Positions 12,850-26,010 of a DNA stretch of 64,000 bases are shown piece after piece. Source of the DNA: Prinia subflava (Eukaryota; Chordata; Aves; Passeriformes; Cisticolidae). The first letter of the stretch is position 1. Each line of letters starts with the position of its first letter. The notes under the pieces were generated by a model that saw only the letters and a program-made list of their open reading frames with translations, was not told the DNA's origin and searched no databases. Made by a program: the position numbers and the translations under genes. The stretch lies in contig NC_086249.1 in the NCBI RefSeq assembly GCF_021018805.1, positions 80,254,472-80,318,471 on the forward strand. The letters run 5' to 3'.

Positions 12850-12853
12850 TCAC

Positions 12854-15800
12854 AGTGGAGTTAAAGCAATACAGCAGTCTGCTATTTAATGAAGATGGGA
12901 TTGTATGTTTGAACAAAGCACTGAGGAAATGTGAAGCTATGTTACAGCTCTGGAGCTGCCCTGTACTGAATGGGTAAAGCATAGGAAGGCTTTCAAAGTT
13001 AAGGGTTGTCTTGGCATAGGTGTCATATCAGCCAGTACCTTTTTTGGTCCTAGATTTTAAAAGTACTGTGCTGTTAGTATTTATGTAGGACAGCAAAACA
13101 GATATAAGATCACATCACATTCATATAGCTAAGTAGTAATAAATAGGAAGGGAAAAAAAAGCAATTGTAATAGTCACTTCAGCCTTTCCCAGTCTAAAGC
13201 TGCCAGTATATTTTAAAGAGGTTTTTTTTTTTTGTTTTAATGAACGAAAAATCATTTAATGCTGCTAAAGTTTTGCCATTTGTCATGCTGGCTGATCCAA
13301 GGTACATCAGCTATGACAGCTTTTCAGCAGACACCACAAATTGCTTGTTAGCTGAAGCTGGAAGGATATTTAATGTCTCAGGTTTTTTAAAGAACTAACA
13401 AGACCCTGAGACTATGCATAGATATCAGTACACAGAATAAATAAAGCAATGTATAGATCCATCCTTCTTTGTATATTCTGATATTTAGATAGCTTGCACA
13501 GAGTTTCATCTCAGATCTGAAAAATGGCTTCTGAATGAGTCCAAATTTAAACATAGAACAATACAAACAGTAAAGTTCTGTTTCAAAGACTTATTTATTA
13601 AGGAGAATGGAACAGAATGATTCATCATGTGACCACAGACAGAGCTGCAAAAGTGAGCTATTGGAATGCTCGGTGGAGAAGACACTCTGAAGTACAACTA
13701 CAGAACTACAAAATATGGTATGGAGAATATATGGTATTGGGAACTCAGTGATGATGACAGGGTCACCATGTTGCATTAAAAAAAGTTATTATTTGTAGCA
13801 GGCATTTACTGCAGCTTAGTTTTCCCCATCAGTGAATCCCTCTAGAGGCAGCTTCCTAGGAAGTCCTGTAGGGACCAAAGGCAAGCTGCCTAAAGCTTTG
13901 ACATGTCTATCTTAACATTAGTGAAGTCCTTCATTCACATTCAGGATAATTGCACTCTCACAACTTCCTTTAATACAGGTCCCTTCATCTGTGTCTTCTG
14001 GAGCTCTACAAGCCTGGATGTATTGTTCACTTTAAACAGCTGCTCTGTTCCAAGTCTGTGCCAGGATGCTTTCAAATCCTTTGTTTGGTGCTTTTAAATC
14101 CCTTCACATAAAAAAGACCTGGACACATTGTCTACCATTAATGATAGGAAGATGGAATTCTTCTTGTATAAAGTTGTCTTTTGTCTTCTTTTAAGTTAGC
14201 TTTCTGTGTTTCTTAGAAAAATGTGTATTCTCTGAATGAAAATATCATCTGATACAGGAGATTCCCCTGATTAGGGAGTTAGAATAGGAGAACTATTAGA
14301 ATGCAATATCATGACACAATATACTTGGCATTTATGAGCCTTGTTCACCAGTTTAAAATGATGGCAGACTTGGGTCCAAAACTTTTATTGCTTGCAGCCA
14401 AAAGTTTTGATTTTCTGCTAAAAAGCATCTTGCCAAATGCTTGTGTTGCTGCCATTTTCCAGGGTGGTTTCTCATTTTGTTTATTTTATTCTCACAAGTC
14501 CAATTTTCTAAGCCCCTCTCCACCCCTCCTTACAACTGCTCCTCATGGATAATCTGCACACGCAAACACAGGCCTCGACATTCCCACAGCATGCAAGAAA
14601 ATTTCACAAGTAGACTACTGAAGGTACAGTTATGTTAAAGCAAATAAACTATCACGCAAACAAAAGTGGTTATATTGCGAAAAGTTCTGGAAATATTTGT
14701 TTGATTTCCAAAGCTGATTGGCTAACATGTATTAACCATCCTTAGGAACATATTTGTGTTACAAGTCCAAGGTATTGATACGATTCTGATAGCTGAGTGA
14801 AGACATTGCAATAATTTTTTTTGCAGTTACAGACTTTAAATACAGAATGGCAAACAGACAAATATCCCTGAGGGGCTTTTAAGAAGCAGAAATCTTAATG
14901 AGCTCATCACTTACAAAAACTGAATACCTGCCTGGGGACAGGCAATGTGAATGGTAGAGGAATCATGTGGTTATGGTTCTCTTCAAGCTTAGCATCCAGC
15001 TAAGCTCATCTTGTGTCTGCTCTTGCACAATGCAACGTGCACTGAAGCAAGACTGAGCTATGTAGGCTATGTTAACCCAAGGTGATATTTTGTTTTCTAG
15101 TCATTCCTGTAAAGGATGAGAATGAAACCTCCTCAAATAAAACAGGTTTTCTTCTTCTTTTGCAGTTGTTTACCCTGTTTAGTCTTTAACTGCATATATG
15201 GCTTTTAGAAATCCTAAGTGCTTCTGCAGGAGCTAAGCGAGTCGGTAGAGTTTGCAACACTTAGTCATGCCTGGTCAGAAATATAACATAAAACACTGAC
15301 TCTTATCACCTCTCAAAACCTATAAACGTAGAAAGAATACTGTAAATTTGGAGTTTGATTCTTCACCAAAATCAGATTTTTCTTTTCTTAGTGACTTCTG
15401 GGAAATACTTATAAGTCCTTACACATATGAAACTAAAAATATGCATGTCTCCCAGTTAAACAACTTACTAAATGTCTGTGACAAAAACTTGTTTAATCTG
15501 GAATATTTCAGGTGTCCTCCAGTCTTCCTTACAAATCCATTAATCCTTATAAATGGGATATGTTTTACAGCTTTTCTGTGAGCATTGAGCTAAATCTTTC
15601 AAGGACTTGGATAGAAGTTCCTCCAAGGGCTAGTTTAGCCTGCATGATGTGAATTGTTTTTGTTTTCTTTTTAATTTCTGCTCAGCTACCAAGGGACTCA
15701 GTAAGTCCCTTTCTCCATGAATTTTCATGATGGTGCAGTCATAATTGAGATGTGGGGGAAGGAATCTTCATTTCTTTGTAAACAGACTCAGGAAAGAAAA

Positions 15801-16689
15801 GGCTGTCTCCCACAGTAAAGATCCTATGACTTCAATGCCAATCCCCAGTTGTGTTCAGCCTCTAAGCAAGGCCAAAAAAAGGGGATTCACCCTTGCCCAA
15901 GCTGTTATGCATTAATGAAAGAACTGTGACTGCACAGAATACATCTTGGAGAAGCCTCTTCTGGCTAGCAGCGTGGTAAAATTGCAGCCTAAATGTGTGC
16001 CTGGCTGTTTTCCTGCTCCAGCATCACTTACCTGTGGGTAACAGCAAAACCATGACAGACCCTCAGCTCAGGATTCAGAGACCGTGGGACAGAGCAATCT
16101 ACCAAACAGAAGCATGAACATCACTGCAGACACCAAACATGCATTTCAGAGAAAAAAACCCCAGGAGAATAAAAGTGGGGTTTTGTTAGTGCTGTGGTCT
16201 GTTTCTCCAGCTGCTTTTTTTGTGACCTCTTGGATTTACAGCAGTGTTGCATGCAGCCTTTTAAAATTTTTTTTACCCTCCCATTTTTCCTATTCTCTTA
16301 GCCTTCAAACCCCTTTTACAATTTCAATTATGTGCTCCAGCTGAAGACCTGAGCTATCAATGACTAACAGTAGGAGCTGGTTTCACATAAGCTAGGCAGA
16401 AGTCCAGCATGTGACTCAGAAGCAGTCATTCTACCAGGTTCATGACCTGCAGGAGCTCACTGTGACTCCACTACTTGTACCTACAGCATGCCAGTTATTA
16501 CCGGGCTGAAGGCTCTACTCCAGCACAGGCAGATCAGCTGAGGCTTGTCTCCCTTCCTCCTACTTAGAGCTAAATGGATAAATCAGCAGAGCTGGAGTAA
16601 ATGAGCCATAGCAAAACTGATCTTAACCTCCACCCCTGATTTGGCAACCAAGCACTAGGGCAGGAGACAAGATAATTCCAGTCAGCTCC
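12854..16689. other. AT-rich stretch without a recognised gene
   Basis: No recognisable exon or RNA gene. Small open frames of 60 to 85 codons occur on both strands without any domain. A T-rich run lies near 13220-13235. I see no further transposon here. Confidence 0.5.
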
Positions 16690-16940
16690 AGCGGGCTCTG
16701 TAATGCAATTTGACAAATCAAATAGATAGCTTTTATTAATGTAACTAAATGAGTTATTGTAAATGGAAGACATGGACATTGATCTGTCTTCGTATATGTA
16801 TTCTGCTTTGGGGGAGGGGAGATAGCCTTTAAATCCAAGCTGCTGCTGCCTGAGGCAGGAAGTCGCTGCGATTAATCTGTTCTGCAGTTTGTATGCCCAA
16901 ACTGCCCATCTAACACCAAGACCAATAAAGACAAAAGGGA
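16690..16940. promoter_or_regulatory. Possible conserved noncoding element
   Basis: The segment combines several TAAT-type homeodomain cores (for example TTTATTAATG and GCGATTAATC) with a non-repetitive central part that looks like neither a transposon nor low complexity. A 141-codon minus-strand frame crosses it but has no recognisable domain. The regulatory call is an impression from texture only; conservation cannot be judged from one sequence. Confidence 0.18.
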
Positions 16941-19900
16941 AATACAGAGGAGTACTATGCGTGCATAATACTATGCATTGTTCACACTTGCACATACAAG
17001 TGACTATTCAGGGCCAGATTTTCCTAAATATGAATGTCTGCTTTGATTTTCTGGTGATGAAATGGGACTAACAAGGCTTGTTGAAGACTATGATACCAAT
17101 GAAAACAAAGAGACCTTGACTATATTCCTTATAATAACTCTTCCTACATAAACTGCTTAAATAATGTATTTCAGAGCACATATGGTAGAAATACAGAGAT
17201 GACTTCCTCAATGAAATCATCCAAGTCCAGATCCCTCAAATCAGGCAAATAAATTCAGAACCTAAAGAAACATTTACATTCCTGCCCCATTACTAAGGCT
17301 GTGATGGAAGAACATCCATGGGAAAAACTTGGATATTTTATTTGAAACACTACTTTCTTATATCTTCACATTCTCCAAAGTTAGCTCTGAGAAATCTAGA
17401 GGGTGATTTGTGTTCTTCTTCTCCTCTCTTTGTACCCAGAGTTAAAATCCCACTGTGCAGATGTCAAGCATACCTATGCTGGCTGAAGCATAGCGTGGAA
17501 GACCTCCCAGTACAGAAAGAAAAAGCAAAATAGCATAAGCAAAACAAAGACTTGACAATTTAGCATGCAGTAGAGGAGTCTTCTTGGAACCATTTAATGT
17601 GATGAACTTCTAGAAAAGCAGATTAAACAACTCTTGGCTTCATATAAAGATCACTTTCAAGATAGCAACATATTTTGTTGAGCCACTGAGCTGAACTGTC
17701 AGATTCTCTCAAGTGGTTCAGCTAGAATGGTTCTGTTTTCTACATACTACAAACTGGGGAAGAATTTTGTTTTGTTATTATCCAGTAAAACACTCTCTTC
17801 ATTCAGGTATGCAAAAATGTTTGGGTTTGGGTTCTTTGGAGGTTTTTTATTCTTACCTAAACAGAGAGTTTGGGGTTGGTTTGGTTTGCTTTTATTTAAT
17901 TAATTTGGCTAACAGTAAGTAGTTGATTTAAAGTACTTCTGGGAATTTTTATAGTATTTCCTCAAGTTTTTTTTAAAAACCATTCTTCTAACATCATAGT
18001 GGAAGAGTGTTAAACCAAACTTAAAGTATGCAATGTACAAACAAACCCCATGTCTCACAAATACTAGGAGAAAGTGTGGCTAGGATTGCAATTATAGTTT
18101 AGATTTCTTTTACTAAAGGTGGTTAATTTGAAGATATCTAATGCATCAGTTTATTGACACAAGGAACACTATCTATACACCAGAACAGAAACCAACATTT
18201 TCACCAGTTCTGGACAGCAAGGGTGTACCTAAAGGTCTTTCACAGCTTTTTATCAGTGCCAATGCCCTCCTTTTAAAGAGAGAAATCCTGATTGCAGAGA
18301 CAGGGAACATCACAGCTATCACAAAAGCAAATCTTCTCAGTACAAAGAGACCCTTGGCTGTACAAAGTCTCCACCAGTCTGCAGGTTTCAGATAATTTCA
18401 GTAGGAAGTTGTACAAAAAGAATAAGTAACAGGTAAGTCTCTGAGAAGAAAGCATTAGTTTTCTTCTCTGTTTTTCTGCCTTCCATTGGAAGAGTATTAC
18501 AATAAGCATTAAAATACAGACTTTTCAAGATTATAGTGGGAGAGAAATCACAGCTCTCAAAGTGGATCCATGAAACAAACCTGAGGGTTGTCCTGCTTCC
18601 CCTCTCTTGCATTTCTAATACAGGAATAACAGTTCTGTCACACTCTCCCAATTTTGAGAAATATGTGACCATTACTTTGCAATTGCAGCTGTTTTTTTCC
18701 AGAATGAGTTCTTGATATGTGTTTGCTGATCCAATATACCACAATATAATACACCAGAGACCTTGGATTACTTCTGACTGCATCTCTGCTTTATGTTCTA
18801 GAAAGATGCTTCTTCCCTCAACAACCAGTCCTTACAGACCTTCCTAAAATATTGCTGGGCAAATTGCAGAGCCTCCCAAATTTAATTAACTGTTGAAATC
18901 AGCAAATCACAAATTAGTTTCTGAAAGGGAGCTGGGGCTAATACTGAAGCAGGTGAAAGACAGTGTTGCTTACTGCAGTGTCTTCAGTGTGTACAGTTCA
19001 AATGATACCAGCCCAGGCTGATGGTACAATACAAATCACAATTGGAAGGGTATGAAGGAAAAATAAAAATAAAAAAAAATAATAAAAAAAAAGTGATTCT
19101 CAAGCACTGTTACTGTTTGTTGTGGAAACAGGAATAAAACTATCAGTCTATCCTCTTCCATCCTGCTTTACTGTTGGAGAGATGTCATTTTAGGCACAAA
19201 GGCTCTTGAGGTATCTTCATGTCCCAGAAAAATGCTGAGCAGCCATTGAGCAAGACCACAGAAAGAGGGGTCCCAGCAGCACTTATTCTAAAACATAAGA
19301 GATGCAGTTTGCCAGAGCTGGCTTTGACTAAGAAACCCAAGAGAACACTAACAGTATAGAGATCTTTTGTATTCCCAGGTGCTGAAAGATCAAGTAAGCA
19401 GCAAGGCTTTGTCTGAATTGGCAAATGCAGCTGAGTAAAGAGAATTAGGTGCTGTCTGCTTTGAGCTTTGTCTAATACAAGGGCATGCAATAGTGAAAGC
19501 ATAGGTAAACTGGATCTGCAAGACTTTGGATGCCTCTCTGAACTGTGGTGACAGGAGATCACTTCCTAGAACATTTACAGTGTTTTATGGCAGTGAATAA
19601 TTTGTTTTTGTTTGTGTTACTGAGTTTAATAAAAGAGTTCTGATCTTAAGCTGCATGATGTGGATGGATATATTTTCTCCCTCACAGCAAAAACGTTACT
19701 TCAGCAATAAATCGCATGGAAGACATTTTTCCTCTTTACTTGGAAAAATGCATAAAGTAACACCTACAATTTTACTGGCTTTTAATGCCAGTCAGACTGA
19801 AAGAGCAAAAGGAATTGCTCTGGCTTTATTAACAATCTCTACTGCTCAAAGCATGAGAAATTGAGAGAGGACAGAAGCAATAATCTTTATTTTCATTGGT

Positions 19901-22426
19901 TTACAGATTCCCTTGGGATGAAAGTATGCATGTGTATTTTCAGTGAGGGCTGAGCTCAGTGTTGTGCCTAGGGAGAAGCATCTGGATAGTTTTACTCCAC
20001 TGTGTTCCTTCCTCTTGCTCACTTTTCCCCTCTGTAAATAACATGTACTATAAAAATTTGCAACTTGCATTTGTCTTTTTGTTCTATGTTTTACTATGTA
20101 TAACTAATAGTCTAATAAGACATTAAATCATATTACTCTTAATATTTAAGCTTCTGGCCCTGTCTTACCTGATGGACTTGGGAACTCTTCCAAGTATCTG
20201 TACTCTGCTGCCCATGCCCTTATTGGCTCCTGCATATCTGTAAAAGCAAGACCCAGGCACACAACCTTCCTGCCCTCCGCTGAGCATGGTTTCCAAAGAG
20301 AGAAAAGAAAATTGCTCAGGATAGGCAAGGATGACATACCCTTGTCTTAGTCCCATTCCAGATGGCTGAGGACGCTGTCCTCTGGGATGTACTTCAGCAC
20401 ACAGCCACTCCTCAGCTGTGGTGAGAAAAAGGATGTGTTCATTGGCTTTATAGCAAACAGCACATCCTTAAACAGTCTGTCCTTTGAAGCATGGGGGATT
20501 TGTTTTCCCTAAGAACCTGTAGCCATTCTGTATCTGCCCAAAGCTTTTGGAGGGTCAGTTGGTGATGTGCCAGGCCTTCCATTTGCTTTGAATTGTTTCT
20601 TCTTACTCAGCTGAAAGTGCCAGATGTGTCCAGTACCTCTCTAACTCTCAGATCTTAGCAAAACCACTCTCAGCAAACCAAAGGATAAAAGAACATTGCA
20701 CTTGTTTGGCTTGCCCCCTGCCAGCTGTGGGCGTCCTTGACCATCTTAACTACAAGTTTCACTCCATACCAGAACTACCTTGTAGCTTTCCAACCAGTCA
20801 AGCAGTGTGGTGAGCAGCAAAGCATCAGTGTATTTCTGTCCAAACTAGCAGGATCCAGTTGGAATCCAAGGTACAGTACAAAATCTGTTTTCTAATACAA
20901 AAAGAAAAAAAGGCCTAATACATTCTAATGTGTGTTCATTAATTGGTTTAAGAGTTTGTCTGTGAGTTTCACACAGAAATATAAAAAAAAAAACTTCACA
21001 CATCTGCTGGACAAATATCCTTCTAGAAATTTGGAATTCTGTCCACTTACAAGTATTTTCATGGAAATTTGCAGATGTGATTTGAGGGCTTAGGGACTTT
21101 GGTTTCTGTTAGGCATGTCAAATATGACAGGAACAGTATTTTACCACAGTTCAGAACCTGTCAGCAGAAGATGACATTGTCTCTATGAGATGTCATGTAC
21201 AATTTTTGCAGTTAAATGGGCCCAAGTTATTTAGAAGTACAAAGGGCTCTTCAAAGAACACAGGTCTATTGTTCCCATTGTGTGTCCTGCAGAAGAGAAA
21301 GCACCTGAGAGGGAAGAGTGGTCTGAGGTTTGGATCTCTGTGGCATGGAGTTCCAGAGGGACTCTGTATAGATGAAGAGAGCAGCTTAGAAGAGCTGTTA
21401 TTTTCCATTGTGAAGCAGAAAAAAGCAACCCAGAGGCTGCTTCAGTGTGAGAGAAATCAGCATAGCTTCTGCACAGTTAGAATATAAATGCTGCCCTGGG
21501 AAACTTAGGGTCAGCGTGAGATCACATTGAAGCAGAGCCAGCAGAGAGGAGCATCCCAGTAGCTCACCCTAGATAACCAGAAAAGTGATGGATGCTGCAC
21601 TGACCACAACAAGTTTCCAAGCATAGCAGAGTCACTGCAGCAGGCACTTGATGTGCCTCAGCTCTCAGAGAGGAACACAGCTTGCTCCAAGAAAAGCAGT
21701 CACCCCTTCATGCAGCTCCATTACGCGAATTACCTGGAAAAGATGAGCAACAGAAGTGTTCCTCTTCTTTTTACTTACATTGCTATGCCTAATGTTTGTC
21801 AGATAGTGACAAGCTAGGAGAGCCCTAAAATGTTTTAGTACCAAATAAATAAACAGAATTATATTCTTGGGCAAAATTTTTCCACTCATCTGCCTTCCAA
21901 ACTGTTGGCATTACTCCCAAGGAGAAGTCTAGACATGAGTCTGGAAATAGCTCTTCATTTGTACTGTATTGCTGCAAATATGAGGTCATCTTCATGTATT
22001 CAGAGCTCTAACAAAGCTTCACCAACTTTGAATAAGCCTATTTTGGACAATGGGATGATGTGTAGAGATATTTCAGATAGTCTAAACAAACAGGTGTGAC
22101 AACAGAAGCAATGCAGACACACCTTCACAATCACAGCCTAAGCTAACTAAACCTGGTGCTGGGTTAAAGTTGCCTTCAGCAGTCTTTATGTCCCCAAATC
22201 TAATATCCCTCTGTTACCCCTAGAGGTAAACCAAGTGCTGTTACCCAAGAAGCAAGACTAGGCAGGGGACAAGGACATGTAGAATAAACAGTGGGATGGA
22301 CCAGATGGTCAGTGGAGCTGTAGAGCTCACACACATGCAGCAGACAAAAGTAAATCTCACGAGAGCTCCAAGTGTTTCTCTGCAATGCTGAGACAGAAGA
22401 TGGAGACATACCAGATAGATCATAAC
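16941..22426. other. AT-rich stretch without a recognised gene
   Basis: No recognisable coding sequence, RNA gene or transposon, apart from an A-rich run at 19058-19093. The sub-region 20150-20900 is slightly richer in G and C but yields only short, domain-free frames. Minus-strand frames at 18388-18783 (131 codons) and 19185-19562 (125 codons) show no known motif. Confidence 0.5.
19058..19093. repeat. A-rich low-complexity run
   Basis: AAAAATAAAAAT-type sequence ending in a nine-A run. It could be the decayed tail of a retrocopy, but nothing recognisable precedes it on the plus strand. Confidence 0.75.
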
Positions 22427-22685
22427 ACTGTAGAATCATAGAATGGTTTGGGTTGGCAGGGGCCTTTAAAGGCCACCTAATCCACACCCCTGCAGTGAGC
22501 AGGGACAACTTCAACTCAACTTCAATTCATGCTCAAAGCCTCATCCAGTCTGACGTTGAATGTTGCCAGGCATGGGACAACCACCACCTCTGTGGGTAAC
22601 TTGTTCCAGGGTTTCACCATCCCTCATCATAAAAAAATTCTTCCTTGTGTCTAGTCCCTTAGATTTCTTTCAAATCCAGTTGAGG
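22427..22685 (-). mobile_element. CR1 LINE 3'-end fragment
   Basis: The left edge TAGAATCATAGAATGGTTTG is the complement of the avian CR1 3' end, and the following GGGTTGGCAGGGGCC is the typical next block. The match continues through the 3' UTR (a TCATCCAGTCTGACGTTGAA stretch, a CTTGTTCCAGGGTTTCACCA stretch) to CTTCCTTGTGTCTAGTCC near 22660. The element is minus-strand and truncated at its 5' side, as most CR1 copies are. It contains only noncoding 3' sequence. Confidence 0.92.
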
Positions 22686-24690
22686 AAGAGACTGCTTCAA
22701 TAAGCTGAGGGTTAACCACAACTCACTAGAGCTCATCTCCCAAAGGCTGGAATTCTAAATGTCATTGTCTCTGTGATTCATTCTGTTGGACATATTACAT
22801 CACTCATTACACTGACATAGTGCAACCACTTCGGCATCATCAGCCCAGAGTAAAAACCCCAAAGGATGGAAATATTAAAGTTGAAGAATTAGCTCTTATA
22901 AAGAGAACATTATGATAAAACATAATGTTTAAAGTAGAACAAATGTATTTGAAAACATAGAAAGTTTCAATTATGATCAGTCAGTCAGTGTGAATATTTG
23001 TACTTCAATAGACTATGGCTGCTACCACACTCACGTAGTATCTGCAGTTCACCACATTAAATTCAGTTACAGACATAAGGGATGGCACCATTGCCCTGGA
23101 CACACACAGCTGACTGAAAGGAATACGAATCTGAGAGGGTCCAACAAGTGCTTCAAACAGATACTCTTCTGAAGCACCACAAATAGGGCATAAAAAGTGT
23201 CTAAGTAATCTTAGATTTGCTGCTCCTTGGATGGATTTCTTATAACTGGATCCATTCTTGAATGTATGAGAGGATGAATGAAAGGAAAAGGGATTAGTTT
23301 TTAAAGACTGTGTTAGTAACTGGTTTCCAGACTCCTTAGTATAATAGGGTACCACCTACCAGGCTTTCACATCATCCCATCTTGTTAGCCCCCAGGCTTA
23401 AAATCCTGAACAGATAAGTAGCCTGCATTCACTTCAACCACTCACTTCAAAACAAGCAGGTATTTCACAGTTCCTTGTGGCATGTGTGCTTCCCAGAATA
23501 CTAGGATTAACTTCATTGTCAGTGTACTAAAGCAAAATGCTTTTCCAAAAGCCTACATGAGCCACACTACTGAAATGGTTTACATGTGCATCCCAGAGCT
23601 CTGTCAGATTGAGCAGAAGGGATTTGATACAGTCATTTGATAACATCCAGCCAGCCAATATAATAATGCCATTTATAATGCTGTAGTACAAAGAACCCGA
23701 ATTACTTCAGAATACACAGTTGCAGCTCACAAGAGGAATATGTGTAAAAGTATTTTACTTTTATCTCTGCAGTCCGCTTTCCATTTCCTTTACACTGAAG
23801 TTTATACCCTTGTTTATAGAGAACTATGTACATGCTTCTTTGTAATAAATAATCTAATCCAACACACAACACCAATGTGCAACACTATCATAATCTGGAG
23901 AATACAATATTTCTCAAGGTTATCCCGCTAAAATTCAGGGTTCTGTTCAGTCATAATAGTGAAATGATTTCATAAACAAATACTTGTCTCCCAAATATTC
24001 ATGAGGCAATCTTTCATTTTTAGGATTAAATACATGTCAGAGATACAGCTGGAATTTTCGTTGAAAATAAAGATGTCTAAGATTTCTTACATTCATCTTA
24101 CAGGGCTATTTTTCTTATTTAATGATTTACCTCATTTCCAACTAGCAAATTTGTCTCTCGTGTCAGCTTATCTGAACGTCAAACATTAAAAAAAACCCTA
24201 ATATTTAATCCTGATAACATTTAAATATTACAGATAATTATTACATTTCTCCAGGTTCCAGCATTATTTTCCACACTACCCATGTTTAACTCTCTGGTTT
24301 TCCCTAAAATCAGTACTTCTTGTCCACAACTAGAAACTTCAATTCCACTAAAATACTACTCTCAATCCAAAATGTTAATCTTATCAGTAGTTAGAGAAAT
24401 AAGGAATTTATTCATATTTCATTCACAAGCAAGACAATTTTATATCATATTCTCTCTTGTCATAAAACCATGGGACTTCATCAATTCATACCTAGCAAGG
24501 ACCACTATAGTTGCTCTATTTTATTGTTAAAAGAAATGTGGCAACTCTTCCATATTCTAGATTGCAAGAAGGACAATACACTTTTGGGTTTTGTGTCTAG
24601 TACTATTAACATGAATAAATCTGATCATATGTAGAAAACAAATTACTGAAGTTTATTTCTTAACAGTAAAAAAAATCAATTCTGTGGTTT
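22686..24690. other. AT-rich stretch without a recognised gene
   Basis: No recognisable coding or RNA gene. The longest frame (23005-23355, minus strand, 116 codons) has no domain. The right end leads into the compound microsatellite. Confidence 0.5.
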
Positions 24691-24790
24691 CGTGTGTGTG
24701 TATATATATGTATGTATATGTGTATATATGTGTGTGTGTGTGTGTGTGTATATATATGTATATATGTAGACACACACATACACACACATG
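24691..24790. repeat. Compound (TG)n(TA)n(CA)n microsatellite
   Basis: GT tracts alternate with TA tracts, including an unbroken GT run of about 18 bases near 24731-24749. They are followed on the same strand by CA tracts (24769-24788). The GT and CA parts are complementary, so a long hairpin or cruciform is possible. Purine-pyrimidine alternation is also compatible with Z-DNA. Confidence 0.92.
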
Positions 24791-25059
24791 TTGTATGGCC
24801 TGTAATTTTCCTCTCTGTGAATAATATCCTCCACACTGATCAGAAGGCTTTTGTGCTCCAGTAGCAACAGCTCCTGTCATTAAGATTTAAGTTGCATGGG
24901 GCACTTGTAATGGAATTATAAAATCTATTTCTAAAAGAATGATTGATTTAATTCATTACCAGCTTTCAGTATACAATAAAAATTTTCTGAACCTTAGAAA
25001 AAAATGTCGAGGCAAATCCAAGTGACAATAAATCACCTGTATAAATGTTAACAAAATGG
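24791..25059. other. Unassigned AT-rich sequence
   Basis: Nothing recognisable lies between the microsatellite and the next candidate element. Confidence 0.5.
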
Positions 25060-25470
25060 ACTTAAGACGCAAAATCCACTATGCATGGCCGCAGTGAATG
25101 CTGTATAAATAAAACATATTTTCTTTTTCACTAAGTAACAATTCAAGGAGTTAAAATAATTCAGTGTAGTAGAAAATGGATAAAAGCTGGCTGTAGCAGA
25201 GTGCACAGTAAAGATCCTTATTGACTGATTAGCAATTTGTTTCTACAAACACTGCACAGCAGTTGCCTTACTTTGCAGCAGGCTATTAGAGCCTAATGAA
25301 AAATGTGCATTTTTGTTAGAGTTAATGGTCTTGAACAGAAGCCCTGTGCTTCTACGAGGCTTTATTCTGTACTTAAATTATGGATTCATGTCTGTCATTA
25401 CAGCTATTGTCCCTTGTTTGTACAATATGTGCACATTACACAGTTTTGTGTTTACAGAGTGACTCCAGTG
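25060..25470. promoter_or_regulatory. Possible conserved noncoding element
   Basis: A non-repetitive segment with an ATGCAT (25081-25086, POU-like half site), a GATTAGCAATTTG stretch and a CTATTGTCCCTTGTTTG stretch (near 25404-25420) that holds SOX-like CATTGT/CTTTGT-type cores. The density of such motifs in complex, non-transposon sequence resembles vertebrate enhancers. This is inference from texture; I have no alignment. Confidence 0.2.
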
Positions 25471-26010
25471 AAGATGAAGAATAAAACCTGTCACTCTCAG
25501 ATGGCAAAGGCACTGTCCTGTAAGAACAAGCAGCAAGACCCTGTCAGCAGATGGGCTGATGCCTGAGGAACAAATTTAGCTGGGTGTTTCCTGCTTTTGA
25601 CATTTCAGGCTCTTGCTTGAAAAGTTCAGCTCAGGGAGTGGTCTGCTGTACATGGCAGCTGAAGTTACAAGGAATAACACTGTAGATGAAGTTCTGGATT
25701 AATTAGGGACCTAGGCACTGGCTGGGGATTCCACTGGGAAAGCACAGAGCTGTGCAAGGTACAGGCACCACAGCAGGGAGAACAGGGCAGTGTCACACAG
25801 AAACCTCTCTGCTGCCACCAGGCATGGAGCTCAGGATGTCAGCGCAGCCAAGAGCCAGCCCTGTTGTACAAACCCATGGCAGCAAAAAGCTAAGGATGAC
25901 ATAAATGGGCACACAGCCAGCCCTGGGCCTGGAACATACAGCAACTATTCCCTGGCCATAAAGCAGAGGCTCCTGGAATAGACTCTCAGCATAGATCACT
26001 CCAGGACAAC
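25471..26010. other. Unassigned sequence, moderately GC-rich
   Basis: From about 25740 the sequence is richer in G and C than the flanks and leads directly into the purine tract. No protein domain is seen in the 60 to 90 codon frames. Together with the tract and the CpG-rich block to the right it may be one inserted unit, but no element ends were identified. Confidence 0.35.

Larger units (their letters stand above)
11105..12853 (+). mobile_element. CR1 LINE retrotransposon, 5'-truncated and internally deleted
   Basis: CR1 is the main non-LTR retrotransposon of birds; it copies itself by target-primed reverse transcription. This copy keeps the region between endonuclease and reverse transcriptase (about 11105-11620), the start of the reverse transcriptase (about 11800-12130), and then the C-terminal region and 3' UTR (about 12133-12853). 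Between 12110 and 12150 the sequence jumps from the segment coding for the early RT motifs straight to the segment coding for the part after the catalytic aspartates. The YADD/FADD box and surrounding palm are therefore missing, a loss of roughly half a kilobase judged from memory of the family. The 3' end, ATGATTCTATGATTCCATGAT, has the short 8-base-type repeats typical of avian CR1. A (CA)n run has expanded inside the RT part. Stops and frame changes show that the copy is dead. Confidence 0.93.

Noticed and set aside
16570..16995. 141-codon minus-strand open frame over the candidate regulatory segment
   Set aside because: No domain; two overlapping minus-strand frames compete, and the DNA looks noncoding.
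24691..24790. CRISPR-like or satellite array
   Set aside because: It is only dinucleotide repeats, with no spaced direct repeats. The window is vertebrate DNA.
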